A stretch of 64,000 nt of DNA. It comes from Tuctoria greenei (taxonomy: Eukaryota > Streptophyta > Magnoliopsida > Poales > Poaceae). The position numbers and the translations under genes were made by a program. The notes beneath the pieces are model-generated. The model ran no database searches and was not told where the DNA came from. It saw only the letters and a program-made list of their open reading frames with translations. Below are positions 23,101-34,500 of this stretch, in pieces. The stretch's first letter is position 1; each line of letters opens with the position of its first letter. Location of the stretch: assembly GCA_036927565.1 (NCBI GenBank), contig JAYESD010000007.1, positions 127,198,230 through 127,262,229 of the forward strand, given 5' to 3'.

Positions 23101-24326
23101 AGGTGGCCAGATGGGTCGGACCATACGGGCCAGCCCGAAAGCCGGCCAAAAAAACACGGCACGAACCCAGCACGACTCGAAAAATGGGCTCGGACTGGCT
23201 TGAAACCAGGGGCGGGTCGTGCTCGGGCTCAACCTCAGGGCTGTCGGGCTCGCTCGACACAGCCTATTTAGGGGCGGTCCGTCAGGCCCAGCACCTTGAC
23301 CCGGATGGCCCGAAAGCACGGGCACGGCTCGGGTATAGCCCGAACGGCTCGTAAAAACAGCCAAGCCCACCAGCATATAAAAGAAAGGTGAAACCCTAGT
23401 TCTCCCCCACCCCACACTACCGATTGCAACCCAAGTTGTGCCTCATATCCCGATTCGTCGACCCCCCGCGGCTGTCTCCGCCCTTCGCGCCTGTCTCCGG
23501 CCGACTCCGAGCGCTGACTCTGATCCGTGCCTCTGAGTGGTCGAACCTCGTCCTCCTTCGACCTTCGGCCTCTCGGTCTCCGACTCCGAGCGCTGAGCTT
23601 CGGCTCTGATCCCCGCCCGCTAGTGGCTGAACCCCGACCTCCTTCGACCTTCGGCTCTCGGATTGCGCTACTCCAAGGGATGATCCTCCTTCGACCTTTG
23701 GATGTGTTTGGTTCGAAGACAAAGTGAGATGGGTCGGACCCATCCCACTTTTCAAAAATGGGGTGATCCTATTTTTTTGTTTGAAGTGATGGGACGATCC
23801 TTGTTTTTTATTTGCTTTGGAGGATGACGTGTGATATAATGATCCCGGCTTTTGTTTGTATTGTGGGATATGACAGATGCTTGTGAGGATGATGTGGAAT
23901 AGAGCGGTGATCAACACACATGTAGCGGAGGTGGGATGGACTCGTCCCTATATTTTTAAAAGGATAAGTATGTCCTGTATCTAGAAGAATATTCTTCTAT
24001 TCTATCTATCTCCGAACCAAACAATAGAAAAATGTAATCGTCCCATCCCATATGCATCCCTCGAAACAAAGATACCCAAAGTTTTGGCCGCGGCAGCCTC
24101 CACAGGCGCGGTCCCGAGCGCCCGATCTGTTTGCGCGCGTCTGGAATGTCAGAACGAAGTTTTGTTAACTGATTCGGGCCGGCACGGCACGCACTGACGT
24201 ACGGCACGGCACGGCACGCAAAAAGAAGATCCGGACCGGGCTTGGCGACTGTTTCCCGGCCCGGACCGTGCCGGGCACATAGATTTCAGCCACGAGCCCG
24301 CCGGTCTCGAGCCGTGTTGGCCACCT
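23101..24326. mobile_element. hAT-like non-autonomous DNA transposon upstream of PP2A
   Basis: Begins AGGTGGCCAG and ends TTGGCCACCT, inverted ends of the GGTGGCCAAACGGGCC class common in grasses, with several runs of GGGCYCGG-type motif near both ends. Flanks ATACTTAT (23093-23100) and ATACACAT (24327-24334) match at 6 of 8 positions, a plausible aged 8-bp duplication. It holds no transposase. Inside are a promoter-like stretch (CATATAAAAG at 23374-23383, AAACCCTAG at 23391-23399), repeated segments (CCGACTCCGAGCGCTGA at about 23499 and 23580), and a nested MITE. It ends about 190 bp before the PP2A start codon. Confidence 0.65.
23700..24077. mobile_element. Tourist-like MITE nested in the hAT-like element
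   Basis: 378 bp starting GGATGTGTTTGGTTCGAAG and ending CTCGAAACAAAGATACCC, imperfect inverted ends. It is homologous over its length to the element at 41687-42084 (shared GGGATGGGTCGG/GGATGATCC/TTTTTTGTTTG landmarks and AACCAARCAAYAGAAAAAT near the end). The target site is degenerate here. Confidence 0.65.
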
Positions 24327-24519
24327 ATACACATATTCCGCCGGGGTCTCGCACCAGGATCCACTGGCAAGCGGGTCCCGCGCTCTCACGCCCGTCTCCT
24401 CTCCATTGCACACCTCGCCCTCCTGCTCCCACCTCTTCCTCCGTCTAGCCCTCTCGCCGGCGACGAGCTGCACGTAGGGTTGAATATTTCAGGGCTTCGG
24501 CTGGCGGCAGGGAGGACGC
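24327..24519 (+). promoter_or_regulatory. PP2A 5' leader / proximal promoter
   Basis: About 190 bp between the hAT-like element and the start codon. From about 24390 it is CT-rich (CTCTCCATTGCACACCTCGCCC), typical of a plant 5' untranslated region. No TATA box is clear in the remaining DNA, so the promoter may partly lie in transposon-derived sequence, or transcription starts without a TATA box. Confidence 0.45.
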
Positions 24520-25432
24520 ATGGAGGAATCCACAGGCTTGCGAGGCAGCGGGGGATGCGGCGGCCTGGACGCGCAGATCGAGCAGCTCATGGAGTGCCGC
24601 CCGCTCCCGGAGCCAAAGGTGAGAGGTGCCATGCCCTTCCTTTCGATATGGTCGTGACGGGTTCGTCTTCCGGCGGGATACGGAGAGGCTTGGGCTTGGA
24701 CGTCTGGCCGGAGAGGTTCTAGGGTTAGATCGATTTCGGAGGGGCAAAGTTTGTTTCTTTCGTGGCGTTCAGCCTGCGGAAGTAGATCTCACGCGGAAAT
24801 GGGGAATCCATTTGTCATGGAGTGTGATAAATGGCGCAGCTTTATGAGCCCCACCGTTGATTGCTGGATCGGAATATGCGTTTGGATGCCGAATCTATGT
24901 CTGCTCTGTGGTGTTACTCCACCTCGATTTATGATGGCTGCACCTGTCATTGAATCGACATGCTCACTACTTGGTATTTCATGTTCCTATTCCTGTTACA
25001 TGGGTGACACAGAATTTGCATCTCGTTTTTTTTTTCAGATAGTGTGTGGTGGAATTTGGTCTGTTGAATATTGCAACATTACCACTAGAGGTTTCTATTT
25101 TATTACTCATTGGAGCACTTGTCACAGGTTAAAGCATTGTGTGAGAAGGCCAAGGAGATATTACTGGACGAAAGCAATGTTCAGGTACGGTAGATCTTGC
25201 ACACAATTACTAATCATTTTTTTATTAGAGCTGCTAGAATATTGCATTTGTATGATAATGATATACATGTCTTTGGATCCTACGGGTTGGTTGGAGAAAA
25301 TGATCAACGCATGCTCTACTCAGTTTGAGTAACATCATCCTCAGTCCATTCTATTTGTGCCCGCCATGCTCTTTTCAGCTTTATATGGAAAAGGAGTCAA
25401 CTTGACATGGACAGGACGAATTGAAGCTTTGC

Positions 25433-25515
<83 letters not shown>

Positions 25516-28500
25516 AGTGTCCTATGCAAGAAGTTGACCTTTTGGAGTCTAATTTCTGAAGGGTATTGGTACTGTGGCATTTGCTGTTACTGTCAGCAGT
25601 CACACTATGTAGCAGGTGGACAGGAAAAGCGAGTGATAGAGGAGAGAGAGAATATGGTTGGCACTTTATTGGTTTGGTAATATCAAATTAGTGAGCATAT
25701 TTATGAGTGAAAAATTGTGTATGTGTGTCATAGATTCCTTCTATGGACGCCAATATCTCAGGCGCCAGAAGGGATAGATGGAAATAAATCTGTTAGATGG
25801 AATAATATCTCAGGCGCCAGAAGGGGTGTAAATAAATCTATTAGATGGAATAATATCTGTTAAGATAGAATAAAATCTGTTTTAGTTATTGTGTTCTGTT
25901 TTAGAAGGATTTTGTATAACAGAATCGATTTGGGTCAATAAACCGGCACCTGTTCATAAAGGTTGCCGGGTAGCATTGTAATAGGTCTCAGGAAAATAAA
26001 GTAAACCCTATCTGGGTCTTTTTCCTAGTCGCCCTGGCTGGATCAGCTCCCAGCCCAGGCGACAGTTCCATCTGTTCTTCCAGATACCCATTACACTCAA
26101 ACTCCCAATCGCATCTACTGCTCTGCTCATCCCTGCGCACGCCTAAGAGAAGGGTTCATCACAATTTGGTATCAGGGACTGTTCAACACTCTGCCACCAT
26201 GGCCGGTATTGAAACCGATCCTGAGATCGCTGTGTTGACAGATTCCCAGAAGTTGGACCGCCTCCTCGCACAGATGGCCACGGTGAATACAAGACTAGAT
26301 GCACATGATCGCCGGATTGCTCGTACTGAAGACCAGAGCAATATTGAGGGCCCTGTTCAGGGGGTTCAGAGGCGCCCAGAGGATGACCGCTCCAGTAGGA
26401 CAGGCTTTGGCGATGATCGTCAGCAGCAGCACCGTTTTCCCAAGGTGAACTTCCCAAGCTATGACGGGGAGTCAGACCTCCTGACATGGCTCACCAAGTG
26501 TGAGTCATATTTTCGGGGGATGAGAACTATGGTGGAAGATAAAGTTTGGCTGGCATGTCTTCATCTTGATGGGGTGGCTGCTCAATGGTATTACACCCTA
26601 GAGCATGATCATGGAATTCTGTCATGGCACAGATTCGCAGATTTTGTTAATTTGCATTTTGGTCCCCCAATTAGGACCAATGCGCTGGCTGGCTGAATTG
26701 AAGGATTTAGACAGGATTGGATCAGTGGAAGACTACCAGCGTCAGTTTTTGGCCTTGTGTCGTTGTGAGGACTTGTCAGTGGCACATCAAATTAATCTCT
26801 TCACCGCCGGGTTAGGACAGCCGTTGAGCATTGATGTTGAATTACAAGCTCCTGCTAACCTACAAACTGCTATGAGTCTTGCGAGGGAGTATGAACGATG
26901 GTTGGGGTCTGTTTCTGAAGACAGATCAAGGTGGTCCAAGGGCTATACTCGCAGCAGTCAAAAACAGACCAGCCAACAGGTACCAGCAAGTAATACTCAT
27001 TCTTTCCAAGGCTCATCAGCATCTTCAAGACCCACATTCAGAAAATTATCACAGGAGTTGGCTATGAAGAGAGCTAATGGTGAATGTTACAGCTGTACTG
27101 AAAAGTACTCACCAGATCATAAATGCGGTAACAAATCAATTTTTGTGCTGGAATTAGAAGTAGGTGAGGATCTGGATGTTGTCACTGATGACTTGGGGAT
27201 ATCTCTACATGCTCACGGGAATTGGAGTCCCAAATACTATGCAATTAGCAGTCAAGTCGGGAAAGCATACAGTGAAGGCATTAGTTGACTCAGGTTCTAC
27301 TCATACCTTTATTAGTGAGGAATTGGCCAAGAAATTGGGGTTGACGATTACTACAAGGTTAGGGCTGGCAGTGACAGTGGCAAATGGTGATCAGATGACT
27401 AGCAAGGGAGTATGTGCCCAAACAGACTTTAAATTGGAGAGGAGACCTTTATTATCGACTGTTTCATCCTGCCATTACAAAGCTTCGACATTGTACTAGG
27501 AGTCAAGTGGTTGAAGACTTTGGGGCCGATTCTCTAGAATTTTGAAGCACTCACCATGACATTTTGGAGAGCTGGAAAAACTATTCAATGGACAGGTGAT
27601 AGGGGGTCCAAGTGTACAGCAGTACAAGTAGTTACAGGACAAGAATTATTGGAGGTGCTTCTTCAGGAATATGCAAAATTGTTTGAAGAACCACAAGGGT
27701 TACCACCCCCACAGCAACAGGACCATCAAATTCATTTGGTGCCAGGGGCCAAACCAATTGCTATTCGTCCTTACAGATATCCTCAACTTCTGAAGGATGA
27801 AATAGAACGACAATGCGAAGAGATGTTGCGGCAAGGTATAATTCAGCCAAGTACTTCTGCATTTTCCTCACCGGTTTTGTTGGTCAAGAAGGCAGATGGG
27901 ACCTGGAGGTTTTGTTTGGATTTTCGGGCTCTCAATGAACAAACAATCAAAGACAGATTTCCAATTCCTGTAGTTGATAAATTGCTGGATGAACTTAAGG
28001 GGGTCAAATTTTCACTAAACTGGATCTTGAGTGGATATCATCAAGTAAGAATGCATAGATCAGATGTGGAAAAAACAGCATTCCAAACTCACCATGGTCA
28101 TTTTGAGTTCTTGGTAATGCCGTTTGGATTGACTAATGCTCCTTCTACATTTCAAGCCTTGATGAATTGGGTGCTGAAACCATTCCTCAGATAATCGGTG
28201 TTGGTATTTTTTGATGATATTCTTATTTTCAGTGCATCATGGGATGAACGTTCGCAACATGTTAAGGCGGTGTTTCAGACTTTAAAGGATAACCAGCTTG
28301 TTCTGAAAAAGTCTTAGTTTTTTTGGCCAAGAGTCTGTATCATACCTGGGTCATGTTATTTCCAAGGAAGGGGTTGCTATGGATCCACCTAAAATAGCAG
28401 CAGTAGAAGACTGGCCAAAGCCGAAGATTTTACGGGCTCTCAAGGGATTTCTGGGCCTAGCTGGATACTATCGAAAATTTATTGCATGTTATGGAGAAAT

Positions 28501-31500
28501 TGCTAAGCCTCTGACAGCTCTGTTGAAGAAAGATGCATTTGCTTGGACACCGGAAGCAACTGACGCATTTATCAGACTGAAATCAGCTCTGATTACAGCT
28601 CCAATATTGCAACTTCCAGATTTTCAGAAGCGCTTTTTTGTTGATTGTGATGCTCCTGGTTCGGGGTTTGGTGTTGTGTTACATCAAGGTGAGGGTGCAG
28701 TGGCATTTTCAGCCGACCAGTGGCACTACAACATGCTAAACTGCCTGCCTATGAGAGGGAATTGATAGGTTTGGTCAAGGCTGTGAGGTTCTGGAGACCA
28801 TATCTATGGGGTAGGGAGTTTACAGTGAGAACGGATCATTATAGTCTAAGTTCCTGTTAGATCAGAGGCTGACTACTATACCTCAATACACCTGGGTGAG
28901 CAAATTATTTGGATTTGACCTCACTGTAGAATACAGACCAGGCAAGCAAAATGGTGCAGCTGATGCGCTATCCAGGCGTGATACTGATGAAGGGGGTTGT
29001 ATGCCTTGTCAGGATCAGTGTTTTCAGTTTTTGAGGATTTGAGGCAAGAATTAGTGATAGATCAGTCTGCAGCTGCTCTAAAATCTAAATTCCAGTCTGA
29101 ATCAGCATCTGAGGGTTGGAAACTAGCTGAAGGACTCATTCTGTTTAAAGGCAAAGTGTTTCTTCCTGAAAATTCTGGACTTTGGCAGAAAATATTGGAA
29201 CTCTCACATACAGGACATGAAGGGGTACAAAAGACTCTTCACAGGTTCAGGGCGCAGTTTTACAGCCCTGCTGCCCGTCGAAGAGTAAAAGAATATGTAA
29301 AAGGGTGTTTTGTTTGTCAGAAGAACAAGACTGATCACCTTCATCCAGCTGGTTTATTGCAGCCACTTCCTGTACCTTCTAATATTTGGAGTGACATTGC
29401 AATGGATTTTATTGAGGGATTTCCTAAAGTGGTGGGTAAATCAGTCATATTAACTGTGGTGGATAGACTCCCTAAGTTTGCACATTTTATTCCCTTGTGT
29501 CATCCCTATTCGGCTGCATCAGTGGCTCAAGCATTCTTTGATAATATTGTCAAACTACATGGATTTCCCTGCTCAATAGTAAGTCATCGGGGCACGAATT
29601 TTACTAGCAATTTTTGGACTACACTTTTTCAGCAAGATGGGGTCAAATTGAAGATGAGTTCAACTTTTCACCCACAGACTGATGGCCAATCAGAAGTAGT
29701 CAATAAGGTCATCACAATGTATCTAAGGTGTTTGGCTGGAGACAGGCCTAAAACTTGGTCGAAATGGCTTCCTTGGGCAGAATATTGCTACAATTCTTCA
29801 TATCAGACTTCTCTCCAAACCCTTTCAATGTGGTGTATGGTAGAGACATCCCTACTATGACTTATGAACCAGGGAAGGCCAAAGTAGCAGCAGTGGAGAT
29901 ACAATTACTAGACATGGATGAATTCTTGAAGGCAATAAAGGAGATACTACTGCAGGCTCAAGGAACAATAAAATTCTATCATGATCAGCAGGGTTGTAAA
30001 AGGGCGCCTGGACGCCTAGGCGCCTGCCGAGCGCCTGGACGCCCAGGCTCCCGCCTAGGCGCCTAGGCGCTCGAGGTGGCGGCCGTCCGGAGCTGGGAGG
30101 GCGAGTAGGGAGGCGGTCTGCAGCTGGAGATCGCAGAAGTGGAGAGCAGGGAGCGGCCTGGAGCAGGAGAGAGCAGCAGCTAGCGGAGAGCAGGGGAGGA
30201 GAAAGGGAGGCGGCGGCGAAGTCCTGGAGCGGATGCAGACGGAAGCCGACGGCGCACAGCGGGAGGAACCGAGGCGAACGCGTTTTTAAGGCCCATCACA
30301 GCCCAATACCGTTTCATAACCCTAGCCTCTCGACTTGCATCCAAGGGCCAACGCTCCTCCATCGCTACTGACTCCTCCACGCGACCACGCCTCCGCCTCA
30401 GCCTCTGCTCCCTGCGCCACCGGCTCCCGTTCGCCGCTGCTCCCTCGTCGGCGCCTATTCGCCGCTGCTCTTGCGCTGCGTGTGCTCCTCCTCCCCCCGC
30501 CTCTGCTTCAGGCTGCCGACGCCTCCCCCCGTCCCCGCCCCTCTTCCTGGTCATGTTCCAGGCGAGGCGACCGGTCCAGGCGTCCGAGCTGGAGCGCCGG
30601 GACGCCTAGGCGGCAACTAGGCGACGCCTGGACAACACTGATGATCAGAACAGGCGATGGGCTGAATTTGCTATAGGTGATTGGGTATGGGTGAAGTTGC
30701 ATCACAGAACTGCAGTTGGCATGGCATTACAGTAGATAAAGCTTCTAAACTTAGCCCAAAATTTTATGGGCCATTTCAAGTTGTGGAGCGTATAGGTCAG
30801 GTGTCTTATCGCCTACAATCACCTCCCAAGTCTGGAATTCATGATGTGTTCCATGTAGCATTATTAAAGAAGTTTGTGGGGTTGCCTCCAAATGAAACAG
30901 CGACATTGCCAGACTTTCTACATGGAAAAGTCATTCTAACTCCTAAGAAAACAGTGAAGGCAAGGCTGAACAGAGGAGAGTGGGAGCTGTTGGTTCAATG
31001 GGCAGGCAGAGCAGCTTCAGAAACTACATGGGAGCTACTCAGCGACTTCAAGGAGAAATACCCAACTTTTCAGCTTGAGGACAAGCTGTTTGTTGGGGAG
31101 CGGGGAAATGTCATAGATTCCTTCTACGGGCGCCAATATCTCAGGCGCCAGAAGGGATAGATGGAAATAAATCTGCTAGATGGAATAATATCTCAGGCGC
31201 CAGAAGGGATGGAAATAAATCTATTAGATGGAATAATATCTGTTAAGATAGAATAAAATATGTTTTAGTTATTGTGTTCTGTTTTAGAAGGATTCTGTAT
31301 AACAGAATCGGTTTGGGTCAATAATTTGGCACCTGTTCTATAAAGGCTGCCGGGTAGCATTGTAATAGGTATCAGGAAAATAAAGTAAACCCTATCTGAG
31401 TCTTTTTCCTGGTCGCCCTAGCTGGATCAGCTCCCAGCCCAGGCAACAGTTCCATCTGTTCTTCCAGATACCCATTACGCTCAAACTCCCAATCGCATCT

Positions 31501-34500
31501 ACTGCTCTGCTCACCCCTGCGCACGCCTAAGAGAAGGGTTCATCACAATGCGCTATTTAGTATTTACATTTTCTCTTTCTTCGAAAAAGCAAGTTTTTTT
31601 CCACCAATACTGGTGTCAAACTTGGCTGGACAGGAACCATATAGTCCTATGGGTGTTGTTTTCCTGTTGTAGCCTTGTAAGAATTACCATGTTGGTGTTG
31701 ACTTACCAGGTGTCACTGTTTAAGGCAACGCCTAGTCGCTGCCTAGGTGTCCAGGCGCTCCTCCCTGGACGCCATGGCCGGTCGCCTTGGTGTCCAGGCG
31801 CCCTTTTAAAACACTGCCAGGTGTGCGAAGTATAAATATTTAGGCAAATTATGCAAAGCTAAAATCTTGTTTATGCATTGGAACCTAACACGATAGTACA
31901 TATATTTCAAAATTTTCCTTTCAGCCTTGACTATTATTGCCTCTATAGGTACAGCCAGAAGGTGATTTAATATTAGCATATGTATTAGTCAAAAGGTTAT
32001 CTAGTACACTCTGTTTCCATCAGGTTAACTATTAGCTTCTGTTTGGGTTCACAAAATCTTAGCTGTGTTTGGCCATGGGCAAATCATGCAAATTTCATTA
32101 TTCACACGTGTAACTATGCACATATTATTAGCATACATATTGTAATTTCCAACTGAAAATCATTTTATACTTCGTGTACAGCCAGTTAACATCCCAGTGA
32201 CGATTTGTGGTGATATTCATGGGCAATTCCATGATCTTGTAGAACTTTTCCGGATTGGCGAAAAGGTACTCAATACACTGTCCTATATTTATGCTTGTTT
32301 TGTCTCTGTATTATTTAACATTATTTGCTTCATCATTCTATAAAAGCTGACACAATTTTCTTTCTTGTTTGCTAGTGTCCAGATACAAATTATTTGTTTA
32401 TGGGAGATTATGTAGATCGTGGATATTACTCTGTTGAGACTGTAACTGTAAGATCTTACCTTATCATTGCTCTCTTTTTTTCTCTATGAATTGTAACATG
32501 TCAATGTTGCCATGTTTAGTTTTCATTTGCTGATTCAGTCCACCCGACCCTGTTGTCTAGCTTAACTTTGGAAATAACTGACAGAGATACAAGTAGGTAT
32601 TCAATAGGAGCTTAATTTATTGGTTCTTCGAGATAGGTCAATATTATTGGATGTACAGTCAAATATTGTTGGTTATACTACCTGAAATACGCATCTTGCA
32701 AATACTAGTCTTCGAATATAAATACTTGTCTTTGGTCACATTCATACATTCTTCTGTTTTCACTTGTGATCCTATTAGTCTACCTAGACTAGAAGTGTAG
32801 CCATTCTAACATCATTACCAAATTTAGTTTCATTTGCTGGATTTGCTTGTATATATTGGTGATCTAATGTTTAGATTCATGGTATTGAACGTTTCTCACC
32901 TTCATGCTTTATGCGTTGACATGATATAGTTCTATTGTGCAGCTTTTGGTGGCACTTAAGGTACGCTACCCACAACGCATTACAATCCTTCGTGGAAACC
33001 ATGAGAGTCGGCAGGTAATTTAACCCCCACGATGACCATCAGATGGCATGGTTCTCTCTTTCATTATTTAAAGTACAAGCCTCATTGTTTTTTAAGTTTC
33101 ACTTTTCTTTCTTAAACGATCGTATGCTTTGTGAACATATGGTTAATTTCTGCTCTTCATTGTGAACTCATTTTGTTCTCGTATTTTATACGAGAACTCT
33201 TCAATTGTTGCAGATCACACAGGTCTATGGCTTCTATGATGAATGCCTACGAAAGTGAGTCCATTTATGTGCTTGAAAGTGGTCTTGCTTTTATTCCATG
33301 CCATGCATATCATGTTCCTTTGTGTACCGGAACAAAACATAAGTTGCTAAAAGTTAGTCTGAAAACTCTTACAATTTAGAGATTTGAATGTAGCCAAATG
33401 CTCAAGTAACTGTAATAATTATGCTGCATTCTCCACAGAGGTTTTTTTGCTGTTGGAAGTTTTAAAGGAACTATTGGTAGCCAAGAATATTTTTGTTGTA
33501 TGCAACTATGCAATGCAACCCTAATCTAGGAAGTCCAACTTCAATTATCGTTAAATTGCTGCAATCTGTAATCAGATGAATGAATCTGCTGGCACAGGTT
33601 GGGTGGTTAACTTAATCATTTTGTTGAGAAAGGCTTTCCGTAACCAAGAACTCTGGCTCATAAATATTTACAACAACAATCAAGCTTTTGTCCCAAACAC
33701 GTTGGGGTAGGCTTATTCGGTTTCATTTTCATGAGAATGACTAAGTGTAGTTGTTGGCTTGCCAAGCGTATCACAACCCCTCCTTTATTGGGCTTGGGAC
33801 CGGCTATGTTGTTACAACATAGGCGGAGTTCTGACTCATAAATATTTGCATGAAATAATTTCATTCACACTTCGATATAGTCTGTACTTAATTAGTCTGT
33901 TTTTTCTAGTTATATCTGTTTACTACAAAGTGTTATGTTTTTTGTTTGACCCTGTTGTGATTTTTTGACTCTTTTATACAGGTACGGCAGTGCAAATGTC
34001 TGGAAAATTTTTACTGATCTTTTTGATTATTTTCCACTGACGGCACTGGTGTGTTCTCTGCTTGAGGCCTTCTCCCTCCAACTTCTTTTGCTGTACATTA
34101 ATTTTGCTATCGTCTTCGATTCATGACACTATCAATTGATATCAATGAAACACTAAAGTACTGCAGATTTAAGCTATTTTTCATCATTCACACGTGCTAC
34201 TTTGTCAACTAAGTTTTTGCATTGGTGTGCGCACAGCTTGAGCCCCCCCCCCCCCCCCCCCTGTACATTTTTTCGCTAGTCTTCCAATTATGACACTAGC
34301 CATTGATATCAACAAAATGCTGACATAATTCAAATCTAAGCTTTTTTCATCATTGACACGTGCTATTTTGTCAACTAAATTCTTCATTATTCATGAAAAT
34401 ATAGAGAAAAAAAAACTGCAAGGGAAGTGATGCGCTAATGCACCCATCTGCCACATTCGTTTTTCTTGTGTTTTCATGCCCATACACGAAACTATGGATG

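Larger units (their letters stand above)
25726..31547 (+). mobile_element. Ty3/gypsy chromovirus inserted in PP2A intron 2
   Basis: 5' LTR 25726-26163 (438 bp) and 3' LTR 31109-31547 (439 bp), both TGTCATAG...CATCACA. Flanks are ATGTG (25721-25725) and ATGCG (31548-31552), a 5-bp target duplication with one change. The primer site TTTGGTATCAGGGACTG (from 26165) is complementary to initiator tRNA-Met. The LTRs are near-identical with scattered differences. Without the nested hAT the element is about 5.2 kb; short LTRs and a chromodomain suggest the Reina or a related chromovirus clade. Same strand as the host gene. Confidence 0.93.

Noticed and set aside
24751..25332. 193-residue plus-strand ORF
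   Set aside because: It overlaps PP2A intron 1 and exon 2 in another frame, with no domain; the PP2A exon structure explains the region.
25341..25680. Ile-Tyr repeat proteins
   Set aside because: They are translations of the (AT)n microsatellite.
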